DNA from: Agromyces archimandritae
GTDB taxonomy: Bacteria > Actinomycetota > Actinomycetes > Actinomycetales > Microbacteriaceae
Direction: 5' to 3'
Assembly: GCF_018024495.1 (NCBI RefSeq)
Contig: NZ_CP071696.1
Coordinates: 1,302,001 to 1,366,000 of the forward strand
DNA length: 64,000 nt
The position numbers and the translations under genes are program-made. The notes beneath the pieces are model-generated. The model saw nothing but the letters and a program-made list of their open reading frames with translations, was not told the DNA's origin and did not search any database. Positions 8,689 through 16,604 of the stretch are shown here, piece by piece. Every line of letters begins with the position of its first letter. Position 1 is the stretch's first letter.

Positions 8689-10974
8689 TTATGCGGAACG
8701 CGGCTCGGCATCCACCGCGGACGGAGCAGCGTCCTCGGGATCGGGCGCGTCAGCCGCATCCACCTCGGGCGCAGTCTCGGGCTCGGGCGACGGCGCGAGC
8801 GGCGCCTCGGCGAGTTCCGCGAGCAGCGGGTCGCCGAGGTACACGTCCTCGAAGTCGACGTCGATCTCGGCGCGGCCGAGGAGCTCGGCCATGCGGCGCT
8901 GCCGGTTCCGCGGGATCAGCGTGACGACGCGGCCCGCCTTGCCGGCGCGGCCCGTGCGGCCGGCCCGGTGCAGATACGTCTTGTACTCGTCGGGCGCGTC
9001 GGCCTGGATGACGAGGTCGATGTCGTCGACGTGGATGCCGCGGGCGGCGACATCGGTGGCGACCAGCACATCCACGCGGCCGCTCGTGAGCTGCTGCAGG
9101 TTGCGCGTGCGGCGCGACTGGTTCAGGTCGCCGTGCAGGGCGACCGCGGCGATGCCGGCGTCTTCGAGGTGATCGGTGAGATCCTCGGCGAACGCGCGCG
9201 TGCGCGAGAACACGAGGGTCTTGCCGTCGCGGTCGGCGAGGGCGGCGACGATGTCGCGCTTCTCGCGGTTGTCGATGACGAGCACGTGGTGCTCGATCGT
9301 CGACGAGGCCTGGTCTTCGCCGGCGACCTCGTAGACGGCCGGGTCGACGAGGAACTCGTCGACGAGCGCCGCGACGCCCGTGTCGAGCGTCGCCGAGAAC
9401 AGCAGCTTCTGGCCGCCGTCGGCGGTGCGGCGGATGATCCGCTGCACGGGCTCGAGGAAGCCCAGGTCGCACATGTGATCGGCCTCGTCGAGCACGGTGA
9501 TCCGCACCTGCGAGAGGTCGAGGCGGCCCTGTTCGACGAGGTCCTCGATGCGGCCGGGCGTGCCGATGACGATGTCGACGCCGCGCTGCAGGGCACCGAC
9601 CTGGCGGCCCTGCGGCACACCGCCGTAGATCTGCGTCGTGAACAGGCCGACGCTCTGCGCGATCGGCTGCACGGTGCGGTCGATCTGCAGGGCGAGCTCG
9701 CGCGTGGGCGCCAGGATCAGCGCGCGCGGCGCCCGGCCCATCTCGCGGCGCTTGCGGGCGTTCTTGCCGAGCCCCGCAGTGGATGCCGCGTCGCGCTCTC
9801 CGCCGGCGTCGCGCTGCCGGGCGGCCCAGTCCTGCATCAGCCGTTCGACGGTCGGGGCGCCGAAGGCGATCGTCTTTCCGGACCCGGTGCGGCCGCGGCC
9901 GAGCACATCGCGACCCTCGAGGACGACGGGGATCGTCGCCGCCTGGATCGGGAACGGGGACTCGGCGCCGAGCTCGGCGAGGGTGCGGACGATGTTCTGG
10001 CCGAGACCGAGATCGGCGAAGCTCGTGCCCTCGGTCGCGTCGGCCTGCACGGCCTGCGCCTCGAGGCGCTCGAGCACCACGTCGTCCTCCGGACCGAACG
10101 AGCGCTGCTCGCCCTTCGCCGGGTAGTAGGAGGAGGGGCGACGCTCGGAGTCGCGGAAGCCCGGCCGATCGAAGGAGCGACGGCGATCGTCGCGGTCGAA
10201 ACCGCGCTGCGGGCGATCGGCGCGGTCGCGGTCGAAGGAGCGGGCCGGGCGGTCGGTCCGGTCGGTGCGGTCGAAGGAACGCTGCGGGCGGTCGCCCCGG
10301 TCGTAGGAGCGCGGGCGCTCGTCGCGGGTGCGGGGCGCACGGTCGTCGCGGTCGAAGGAACGCCGCGGGCGGTCGTCGCGGTCGTACGAGCGCGGGCGGT
10401 CGTCGCGGTCGTACGAGCGGCGGCGGTCGTCGCGGTCGAAGCGGCCCGGGCGGTCGTCCCGGTCGAACCGGTTCGGGCGGTCACCGCGGTCGTACGAACG
10501 TGCGCGGTCGTCCCGATCGGAGGAACGGCGCGGGCGGTCGTCGAAGGAACGCCGGCCGCCGTCGCGGGCACCGTCGAAGGAACGGTCGCCGCGCGAGCGG
10601 TCCGGGCGGTCGCCGCGGTCGTACGGGCGCCGCTCGTCGCGGTCGAAGCGGCGGCCGTCGCGCTGCCCATCGCGGGCGTCGCGCCCGCCGGAGGGGCGGT
10701 CGGCGCGATCGTACGAGGGACGGGCGGAGCCGCCGGTGCGGCGACCTTCCGGCATCCGCTCGCCGCGGCCTTCGCGGTCTGCACGGTGGGGCGAGCGGCC
10801 GGCATCCAGTCGCTCGTCGCGAGTCCAGCGGGCCTTCTTCGGGGCCTCGTCGGGGCGGTAGCCGCGGTGGCCGGGGCTGCGCGAGCCGGCCTTGGCGCCG
10901 CCGGAGCGCTTGCCGCGGGCGGGGTCGAAATCGCGGGCGGGGCGGCCGCCGGCGGGCTTCTTGTTCTTGGGCAT
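8689..10974 (-). CDS. DEAD-box RNA helicase with long RD-repeat N-terminus
   Basis: This 761-residue ATP-dependent RNA helicase is probably involved in ribosome assembly or RNA turnover. The first 330 or so residues are low in complexity, rich in Arg, Asp, Ser and Tyr, with many DRDDRPRSYDRDDR-like units. The helicase core follows, with motif I GRTGSGKT, Ia PTRELA, Ib TPGR, II DEAD, III SAT, V ATDVAARGI and VI HRAGRTGRAG. An insertion between motifs I and Ia contains ERDAASTAG, encoded by a GTGGATGCCG unit (9779-9788). The ATG at 10974 (MPKNKKPAGG) was preferred over 11013 because it follows an AGGA site. RD or RGG tails usually lie at the C-terminus in bacterial helicases; here the repeat is N-terminal. 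Confidence 0.92.
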   Translation of the reverse strand: MPKNKKPAGGRPARDFDPARGKRSGGAKAGSRSPGHRGYRPDEAPKKARWTRDERLDAGRSPHRADREGRGERMPEGRRTGGSARPSYDRADRPSGGRDARDGQRDGRRFDRDERRPYDRGDRPDRSRGDRSFDGARDGGRRSFDDRPRRSSDRDDRARSYDRGDRPNRFDRDDRPGRFDRDDRRRSYDRDDRPRSYDRDDRPRRSFDRDDRAPRTRDERPRSYDRGDRPQRSFDRTDRTDRPARSFDRDRADRPQRGFDRDDRRRSFDRPGFRDSERRPSSYYPAKGEQRSFGPEDDVVLERLEAQAVQADATEGTSFADLGLGQNIVRTLAELGAESPFPIQAATIPVVLEGRDVLGRGRTGSGKTIAFGAPTVERLMQDWAARQRDAGGERDAASTAGLGKNARKRREMGRAPRALILAPTRELALQIDRTVQPIAQSVGLFTTQIYGGVPQGRQVGALQRGVDIVIGTPGRIEDLVEQGRLDLSQVRITVLDEADHMCDLGFLEPVQRIIRRTADGGQKLLFSATLDTGVAALVDEFLVDPAVYEVAGEDQASSTIEHHVLVIDNREKRDIVAALADRDGKTLVFSRTRAFAEDLTDHLEDAGIAAVALHGDLNQSRRTRNLQQLTSGRVDVLVATDVAARGIHVDDIDLVIQADAPDEYKTYLHRAGRTGRAGKAGRVVTLIPRNRQRRMAELLGRAEIDVDFEDVYLGDPLLAELAEAPLAPSPEPETAPEVDAADAPDPEDAAPSAVDAEPRSA

Positions 10975-11073
10975 CGTGGTGTTTCCTGGGTTGAACTCGT
11001 GTACATGCAGCACGGCGCACCCGCTCCGTGGCGGTGCACTCCGAGAACCCGGGCTGTCTCAGGCCGGGGCCGA

Positions 11074-11087
11074 TCACATACGTGTGA
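11074..11087. promoter_or_regulatory. Perfect 14-bp palindrome in the helicase/GNAT intergenic region
   Basis: TCACATACGTGTGA is a near-perfect dyad about 100 bp upstream of the helicase start and 167 bp upstream of the GNAT start. The arms are TCACA and TGTGA with TACG between. The half-sites face the opposite way from a CRP/GlxR box. The protein that might bind here is unknown. Confidence 0.3.
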
Positions 11088-11253
11088 CTATCCGCCGCTC
11101 GAACTGCGACGGAACCGGCCCTCGGGACTCACAAACCCATCCGCGCATCGCGCGGTGTCCAGAACCGACCCGCCCACGATACCGGTGGATGCTGTGAGGC
11201 GCCCCCGAGCCGCGCGCAACACCGCCGTAACAGGTGTCGCATACGGTGCCGGC

Positions 11254-11748
11254 ATGAGCACCACCGCGACGCCCGCCTTCACCGTCTCCCTCGAACCGCC
11301 CCGGCAGCCGGCGGTCGAGGCGATGCTCGGGGCCGGCGCCGCCTTCGCGCAGAGCCTGTACCCGCCGGAGTCGAACTTCCTGCTCGACGTCTCCGAACTC
11401 GAGGCGCCCGGGGTTCGCTTCTACGTGGCTCGGGATGCCGCGGGCGAGGCGATCGGCACCGCGGCCCTCGTCGCGGACGCCGCCCGGCCGGCCCGCGCCG
11501 AGCTCAAGCGCATGTACGTCGAGCCCTCCGCCCGCCGCCTCGGCGTCGCCCGCGGCCTGCTCGAGCACCTCGAAGCGGATGCCGCGGCGCACGGCATCCA
11601 CGAGATCGTCCTCGAAACGGGCGACCTGCACACCGCCGCGCAGGCCCTCTACGAGCGCGCGGGCTATCGCCCCATCCCGCAGTTCGGCCAATACGTGGGC
11701 GAGGCCCACTCCGTCTGCTTCGCGAAAGCGGTCTCCCCGGAGCGCTGA
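11254..11748 (+). CDS. GNAT family N-acetyltransferase
   Basis: This is a 164-residue acetyl-CoA-dependent N-acetyltransferase. The central part, AELKRMYVEPSARRLGVARGLLEHLEADAAAHG, holds strand beta-4 and the acetyl-CoA pyrophosphate loop (R-R-L-G-V-A). A later segment, IVLETGDLHTAAQALYERAGYRPI, is the usual GNAT motif B with the ALYERAGY signature. It begins at the ATG at 11254, diverges from the helicase gene and is probably a single-gene unit. The substrate is unknown. It resembles the PhnO/YhhY-like group of small-molecule acetyltransferases. Confidence 0.88.
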   Translation: MSTTATPAFTVSLEPPRQPAVEAMLGAGAAFAQSLYPPESNFLLDVSELEAPGVRFYVARDAAGEAIGTAALVADAARPARAELKRMYVEPSARRLGVARGLLEHLEADAAAHGIHEIVLETGDLHTAAQALYERAGYRPIPQFGQYVGEAHSVCFAKAVSPER

Positions 11749-11759
11749 GCGCAGGCGCG

Positions 11760-12000
11760 GGCGCGCCGCGGGCGGGGGCGCCCCGCTCAACCGCACCCCG
11801 CTCGCGCACACCCGCGCATCCGGACCCCGCGAACCCCGCGCACCCGCACCCGCTCGCGCGCACGGCGCTCCGTGCACCCCGCGCACCCGCTCGCACACCC
11901 CGCGCAACCCGCTCGACGCAGCCCGCGCATCCGCCGCCTTCACGCATCCGCACCCCGACGCATCCACTCGCCCAGGCGCATCCGCACGCGCTCTTCGCCC
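11760..12000. other. Low-complexity intergenic stretch, C/G-rich
   Basis: No gene is supported here. The sequence is dominated by near-repeats of CGCACCCGC and CGCATCC, and looks like expansion of simple sequence after the GNAT stop. Long reading frames on either strand are composition artefacts. Confidence 0.6.
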
Positions 12001-12010
12001 ACCCAAACGC

Positions 12011-12079
12011 TTCCGGGGTCAAATCCCGCCACACTTCTGCGATCGAGCACCTGCAGGTGGCAGGAAATGACCCCCGGAA
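12011..12079. repeat. Palindromic intergenic element family B, copy 1
   Basis: It starts TTCCGGGGTC and ends GACCCCCGGAA. Inside are CCCGCCACA and its partner TGGCAGGAAAT, with CACCTGCAGGTG near the apex. The whole element folds into one long hairpin. Copies lie at 12151-12220, 14265-14333 and 62422-62493. Confidence 0.9.
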
Positions 12080-12150
12080 CGCATTCGGCCGCGGCGAAGG
12101 TCGCCCCCGCTCCGGAGGGGGCGCTCGCAGCCCAGGAATCTCCGGTTCCC

Positions 12151-12220
12151 TTCCGGGGGTCGAATCCCGCCACATTTCTGCGATCGAGCGCCTGCAGGTG
12201 GCAGGAAATGACCCCCGGAA
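12151..12220. repeat. Palindromic intergenic element family B, copy 2
   Basis: This is nearly identical to copy 1, 140 bp upstream. It begins TTCCGGGGGTCGAATCCCGC and ends GACCCCCGGAA. It lies about 35 bp before the lipoprotein start at 12254. Confidence 0.9.
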
Positions 12221-12253
12221 GGATAGGAGTGGCAGTGGGGATACGCTCGTGCC

Positions 12254-12685
12254 GTGGGCCCGGACCGACGGATTGCAAGCAGCACGAGCAGCACGAGCAG
12301 CACGAGCAGCACGAGCAGCGCGGTCGGCGTCGTGCTCGCGGCGGGCGTCGCGCTTGCGGCCGGGCTCTCCGGTTGCGCGCCCGCATCGGATCCGCGGCCG
12401 GTCACCGGCCTCACCGTCGGCGGGCTGCTCGACCTCGCTCCGGAGGCGGGGCTCACCGTGTACGACGTTTCGGTTCCCGTGCTTGACGAGCCGGCCACCT
12501 ATGCCCCGCTGGACGCGGCCGACTTCCGGATCATCGCGGCCTGCGGCCGGACGCTGGACGACGACCTCGAGACCGTGCCGATCGCCGTCATCCCGACCGA
12601 AGCCGTGACCCCGGAGATCACCGAGCAGGCGCGGGCAGGCGAGTTCGATGCGCTGATGCTGGAGTGCGACGCCGCGGCGCGGTGA
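12254..12685 (+). CDS. Putative secreted lipoprotein, unknown function
   Basis: I do not recognise this protein. It is 143 residues long, from a GTG at 12254. It has an N-terminal STSSTSSTSSTSS tract encoded by a 9-bp tandem repeat (AGCACGAGC), a hydrophobic segment (VGVVLAAGVALAAGLSGC) ending in a lipobox-like LSGC, then a short acidic domain with TVPIAVIPTEAVTPEITEQAR. The lipobox predicts membrane anchoring outside the cell. The Ser-Thr tract before the hydrophobic core is unusual for a signal peptide, and the true start could lie after it. The ribosome site is weak. Confidence 0.6.
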   Translation: MGPDRRIASSTSSTSSTSSTSSAVGVVLAAGVALAAGLSGCAPASDPRPVTGLTVGGLLDLAPEAGLTVYDVSVPVLDEPATYAPLDAADFRIIAACGRTLDDDLETVPIAVIPTEAVTPEITEQARAGEFDALMLECDAAAR

Positions 12686-12762
12686 CGTTTTCTCGGGTTC
12701 GGCTTGGCGGCGGGGGCGGTGCGGGGTAGCATCGCTGCACCCGCGACATCCCCGGAGCCCGC

Positions 12763-13905
12763 ATGCACCCGACCCGTCAGGCGGGCCGGTCGCATCCGAG
12801 CGGCGAGGGCCCGCGCCTCCTCCCCCGTACACCGCACGGCGACGCCGCCCCGAACAGCGCCCGCACCGGGCGCGGCGAGCGCGGCATCCGCACCCGACGG
12901 CGCACCGCCTTCGCGGCCGCGGGTGCGACGCTCGCCCTCGCGGCGGTCGCCGCGCTCTCGGGCTTCCATCTGCCGCTCGCCACAGTCGACGCCGACGGCG
13001 CCTCGGGCGAGGTGCCGGCGGGCGCGCGCCTCGGCATCCGCACCTTCACGACCCCCGACGGCCTGACCGTCGACGCCGACCTCGAGTACGGAACGCAGCC
13101 CGACGGCACGCTCCTCACCCTCGACGTGTGCCGCCCCGAGGGCGGGGCGGCGACGGCACGGGCGGCGGTCGTCGCGATCCACGGCGGCAGCTGGCAGCGC
13201 GGCGCGAAGGACGACCCCGACTGGCGCCGCGTGTGCCTGTGGCTCGCGAGCGAGGGGTTCGTGGCCGCCGCCGTCGACTATCGGCTGGTGCCCGATGCGG
13301 TGTTCCCCGCGCAGATCGACGACGTGTCCCTCGCCGTCGAGTGGATGCGGGAGCACGCCGCCGACTTCGGCGCCGATCCGTCGCGCATCGGCGTGCTCGG
13401 CGGTTCGGCGGGCGGGCAGCTCGCGACCCTGCTCGGCACCCGCGGCGAGGGGGCGACGGATGCCGGGTCGCGCGTCGCCGCCGTCGTCGAACTCTCGGGG
13501 CCGGTCGGGCTGCGCGAGCCCGAGCTCGAGAGCGACGGCGCCTCGGACTGGCTGCGCGGCATCGTCGACGCCTACCTCGGCTGCGAGCCCGAGCAGCGGG
13601 GTGCGGACCGCGCCGCCTGCACGGAGGCGCGCGCCGAGGCGACACCGGCCGGCCATGCGGATGCGAGCGATCCGCCCGTCTTCATCGGGCACGCGACCGA
13701 CGAGATCATCCCGCTCGCGCAGGCCGAACGCCTCGCCCGCGAACTGCGCGAGGCCGGGGTCGTCGTCGAGCTCGCGGTCGTGCAGGGCGGCGGGCATTCC
13801 ATCGGCATCCTCGGCGAGGAGCTGCGCGCGAAGGTCGCCGCGTTCCTGCACGCGCACCTCGCCCCCGTGCCGGCTTCGGAGGCGGAGGCCACCTCCGCGC
13901 GGTGA
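12763..13905 (+). CDS. Alpha/beta hydrolase (esterase/lipase, BD-FAE-like) with N-terminal membrane anchor
   Basis: This is a 380-residue serine hydrolase. A basic N-terminus is followed by a hydrophobic segment (about residues 47-66), so the enzyme is probably secreted or anchored. The catalytic set is visible: oxyanion motif AIHGGSWQRG, nucleophile elbow LGGSAGGQLA, Asp in GHATDEIIP and His in GGGHSIG. The ATG at 12763 follows GGAG with good spacing. The last 25 or so bases of the gene and the bases after its stop belong to a sequence repeated at about 14354-14414, so repeat spread may have replaced the end of the coding region. The substrate is unknown. Confidence 0.85.
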   Translation: MHPTRQAGRSHPSGEGPRLLPRTPHGDAAPNSARTGRGERGIRTRRRTAFAAAGATLALAAVAALSGFHLPLATVDADGASGEVPAGARLGIRTFTTPDGLTVDADLEYGTQPDGTLLTLDVCRPEGGAATARAAVVAIHGGSWQRGAKDDPDWRRVCLWLASEGFVAAAVDYRLVPDAVFPAQIDDVSLAVEWMREHAADFGADPSRIGVLGGSAGGQLATLLGTRGEGATDAGSRVAAVVELSGPVGLREPELESDGASDWLRGIVDAYLGCEPEQRGADRAACTEARAEATPAGHADASDPPVFIGHATDEIIPLAQAERLARELREAGVVVELAVVQGGGHSIGILGEELRAKVAAFLHAHLAPVPASEAEATSAR

Positions 13906-13943
13906 GTGGACACAAATGCAGGGTGCGACGGCATCCACACCGG
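13901..13943. repeat. Element family D, half copy after the esterase stop
   Basis: It begins GGTGAGTGGACAC and continues AATGCAGGGTGCGA then GGCATCCACACC. It matches the left half of the palindrome at 14375-14436. The match extends about 20 bases further left into the end of the esterase gene. Confidence 0.75.
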
Positions 13944-14264
13944 GTATGCGCGCCTCGGCCTCGTCGCGCTGAGGCGCCGCGGATGCAGGGTGCCGGGGCA
14001 TCCACTCGGGGCATATGCACTCGCTGCCCCTCGCCTCGCCGCCCGACAGCCTCGCGAAAACAGGCCGGACTGCCCGCCCGGCACCGAACGCAGGCCGAAT
14101 CGACCGGTACGGCGGCGGGGCTGCCTGCTTCCGATACCGCGACGGCGGCACAGACCGCCCGCAGTGGATGCCGGGGCGCGGTGCCGCGCTCGGTGCACCG
14201 CCCGCCCCGCATCCACCGCCGCACCTCCGCCGCCCGCCCCGGTGCCCGCACCCGCCACCTTCCG

Positions 14265-14333
14265 TTCCGGGGTCGTTTCCCGCCAGATTCACGCGGGGAT
14301 GCTCGGATTCGTGGCGGAATTCGACCCCGGGAA
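14265..14333. repeat. Palindromic intergenic element family B, copy 3
   Basis: The outer arms are TTCCGGGGTCG and CGACCCCGGGAA and the next arms CCCGCCAGATTC and GTGGCGGAATTC. The core differs from the other copies while the stem is kept by paired changes, as expected for a structure under selection or copied as a hairpin. Confidence 0.8.
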
Positions 14334-14374
14334 GCGGAGAGCGGGCACAAAGGGGGCGGAGGCCGCGTCCGCGC

Positions 14375-14436
14375 GGTGAGTGGACACGAATGCAGGGTGC
14401 GAGGGCATCCACACCCTGCGTTCTCGTCCACTCACC
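14375..14436. repeat. Element family D, full palindrome
   Basis: The left arm GGTGAGTGGAC pairs with GTCCACTCACC. Inside, GAATGCAGGGTG pairs with CACCCTGCGTTC. The loop holds GGCATCC. It lies about 100 bp upstream of the histidine kinase gene. The region 13906-14536 otherwise holds only repeats and family C motifs (for example GTGGATGCCGGGGCG at about 14163). Confidence 0.85.
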
Positions 14437-14459
14437 CTTCGGAGCAGGCCGAACCCGCG

Positions 14460-14500
14460 CCGTACTGCGGTAGCGGGGCGGATCGCTCCGCGGGGTGATG
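14460..14500 (+). promoter_or_regulatory. 41-bp element shared with the acyltransferase promoter (copy 1)
   Basis: It starts CCGTACTGCGGTAG, has CGCTCCGC in the middle and ends GATG. An ungapped copy with 33 of 41 identical bases lies at 16498-16538 upstream of the acyltransferase gene. Here it ends 36 bp before the histidine kinase ATG. It is a candidate binding site or promoter element for the response regulator. Confidence 0.55.
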
Positions 14501-14536
14501 CGCGCGGGGGCGGGCGGTGGAAGAGTTGCGGGTGTC

Positions 14537-15769
14537 ATGAACGAGAACGAGGCGGCGGCCGGGCGCGCGCCGGCATCCACCCCCGAACGGCGGTTCCGTG
14601 CGCGGCTGCTGGCGGCGGCGGTGGGGGTCGCCGTCGTGCTGTACGCGGTGTCGGTGCCGATCGGTGCCGCCGTGTACGGGGTGAACGTGGCGGCGATGTT
14701 CGCGCTGGCGCTGCTGACGTGCGGGGCGATTCCGTTGGCGGTGCGGATGCCGTGGGTCGCCGCCGTGGCGGCATCCGTCTCCGCGAACGTGTTCACGGGC
14801 CTGTCGGCCGGTTCCGCCGATGCGCCCTGGCCGTGGCCGGTGACGACGATCATCGCCGCCGCCGCGATGCTCATCGTGGCCGGCCTGACCCGCCCGTGGT
14901 GGACGGGGCTCGGCTCGTGGGCGATCGTCGCGCTGCCGCTCGTGCCGTGGGGGTTCCGGGATGCCGGTGCCGCCGCCGACGCGATCGCCGCGGCCGCCAT
15001 CGCGCTCCTCGCCCTCGCGGCGGCGATCGCCATCGCCGCGCGTCGCACGATCGCCCGCGAACTGTTCCAGGAGCGCGAGCACGCCGCCGAGATCGACGAA
15101 CGCCGGGTGCTCGTCGAGGAACGCAACCGCATCGCCCGCGAACTGCACGACGTCGTCGCGCACGGCCTCTCCCTCATCCATGTGCGGGCGACGAGCGCTC
15201 CGTACCGAGTCGAGGGCCTGCCGCCCGAAGCGACCGCCGAGTTCGGCGAGATCGCCGCGTCGGCGCGCACCGCGCTCGGCGAGATGCGGCAACTGCTCGC
15301 GGTGCTCCGCAGCGAAGAGACGGTGGCCGAGTCGGCGCCGCAGCCGGGCATCCCCGAGCTCGACGCCCTCATCGACTCGGTCGAGAGCGCCGGCGTGCCC
15401 GTCGAACGCAGCATCGGCGCGGGCCTGCCGGATGCCGGGATCCTGTCGACGACGGTGTACCGGATCGTGCAGGAGTCGCTCAGCAACACCGTGCGGCATG
15501 CGCCGGGCGCCGCGGCATCCGTCGACGTCGACCGCCGCGACGGCCGGATCACGGTGCGCGTCGTGAACGGCCCCGCACCGCAGGGCGATGCCCGCGTCAC
15601 CGCGCGCGCCGAGCGGGAGACGGGCGGCGGCCACGGCCTCATCGGGATGCGCGAGCGGGCGACCGCGCTCGGCGGGCAGGTGGAGTACGGTGAGACCGCC
15701 GACGGCGGGTTCCGGGTGCTCGCGGTGCTGCCGGCCGGCGAACGGCCCGACGACGAGGAGCGCCCGTGA
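14537..15769 (+). CDS. Sensor histidine kinase, NarL/DesK class
   Basis: This is a 410-residue membrane kinase of a two-component system. Residues about 20-165 hold four to six hydrophobic segments with almost no extracytoplasmic loop. The HisKA_3 dimerisation box is ERNRIARELHDVVAHGLSLI with the phospho-accepting His in ELHDVVAH. The ATPase part has the N-box VQESLSNTVRHAPG and the G-box GHGLIGMRERATALGG. The ATG at 14537 was chosen because upstream residues are low in complexity. The stop overlaps the GTG of the response regulator (GTGA). A sensor of membrane state or cell-envelope stress is plausible from the architecture, but the signal is unknown. Confidence 0.92.
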   Translation: MNENEAAAGRAPASTPERRFRARLLAAAVGVAVVLYAVSVPIGAAVYGVNVAAMFALALLTCGAIPLAVRMPWVAAVAASVSANVFTGLSAGSADAPWPWPVTTIIAAAAMLIVAGLTRPWWTGLGSWAIVALPLVPWGFRDAGAAADAIAAAAIALLALAAAIAIAARRTIARELFQEREHAAEIDERRVLVEERNRIARELHDVVAHGLSLIHVRATSAPYRVEGLPPEATAEFGEIAASARTALGEMRQLLAVLRSEETVAESAPQPGIPELDALIDSVESAGVPVERSIGAGLPDAGILSTTVYRIVQESLSNTVRHAPGAAASVDVDRRDGRITVRVVNGPAPQGDARVTARAERETGGGHGLIGMRERATALGGQVEYGETADGGFRVLAVLPAGERPDDEERP

Positions 15770-16437
15770 CGATCTCGATCCTCATCGCCGACGATCAGGC
15801 GATGGTGCGCGCCGGGTTCGCCGCCGTCCTCGGCGCCCAGCCCGGCATCGAGGTGCTCGGGCAGGCCGCCGACGGCGCCGAGGCGGTGCGGCTCGCGCGC
15901 GAGCTGCGGCCCGACGTCGTCGTCATGGATGTGCGGATGCCGGAGATGAACGGCATCGAGGCCACGCGCGCCCTGCAGACGCCGCCGCGCGGCACCGACT
16001 ACCGGCCGCGCATCCTCATGCTCACGACCTTCGACATCGACGACTACGTGCACGAGGCGCTCCGGGCCGGCGCGAGCGGGTTCCTGCTGAAGGATGCGAC
16101 GCCCGACGAGCTCACGAACGCGGTGCGCGTCGTCGCCGGCGGCGAGGCGCTGCTCGCGCCGAGCGTGACCCGGCGCCTCATCGAGGAGTTCGCGCGGGCG
16201 GATGCCGCCCCGAAACCCGATCCATCGCGCCTGAACGGCCTCACCGATCGTGAACGCGAGGTGCTCACCCTCGTCGGCCGCGGCCGCTCCAACGCCGAGA
16301 TCGCCAAGGAACTCTTCATCGCCGAGCAGACGACGAAGACGCATGTGAGCAAGATCCTGCAGAAGCTCGGCCTGCGCGACCGGGTGCAGGCCGTCGTCCT
16401 CGCCTACGACACGGGGCTCGTGCGGCCCGGCGAATAG
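15766..16437 (+). CDS. Response regulator, NarL/LuxR family
   Basis: This is a 223-residue DNA-binding response regulator and partner of the kinase at 14537-15769. The receiver domain has ILIADDQAMVRAG, the phospho-Asp in VVVMDVRMPEMNG (about residue 54) and Lys in FLLKDATPDEL. The LuxR-type helix-turn-helix is LTDREREVLTLVGRGRSNAEIAKELFIAEQTTKTHVSKIL near the C-terminus. The GTG start overlaps the kinase stop. A shared 41-bp element upstream of the kinase operon and of the next acyltransferase gene suggests that both are targets. Confidence 0.93.
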   Translation: MTISILIADDQAMVRAGFAAVLGAQPGIEVLGQAADGAEAVRLARELRPDVVVMDVRMPEMNGIEATRALQTPPRGTDYRPRILMLTTFDIDDYVHEALRAGASGFLLKDATPDELTNAVRVVAGGEALLAPSVTRRLIEEFARADAAPKPDPSRLNGLTDREREVLTLVGRGRSNAEIAKELFIAEQTTKTHVSKILQKLGLRDRVQAVVLAYDTGLVRPGE

Positions 16438-16497
16438 GGCGCGGCGGGCGGCGGCGAGTGGATGCCGGGGCGCAGCCGGGGCCGGCGAGCCGCCGCA

Positions 16498-16538
16498 CCG
16501 TACGCCGGTAGGGGGTCGAACCGCTCCGCAGGGCGATG
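16498..16538 (+). promoter_or_regulatory. 41-bp element shared with the kinase promoter (copy 2)
   Basis: It starts CCGTACGCCGGTAG, has CGCTCCGC in the middle and ends GATG. It ends 66 bp before the acyltransferase ATG at 16605. A GTGGATGCCGGGGCG family C motif precedes it at about 16459. Confidence 0.55.
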
Positions 16539-16604
16539 CCCCGCCGGCATCCGTCTTCCTAACCTGCCTGCAACGCCGGAGACCCCGGCCGCAGGGAGGA
16601 AGCG

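Noticed and set aside
10140..10740. Non-coding tandem repeat or CRISPR-like array
   Set aside because: The repeats are codons of the RD-rich helicase tail and keep the reading frame.
8593..11748. 1051-codon open frame on the plus strand through the helicase region
   Set aside because: Only its last 164 codons are real (the GNAT gene from 11254). The rest is antisense to the DEAD-box gene and its repeats.
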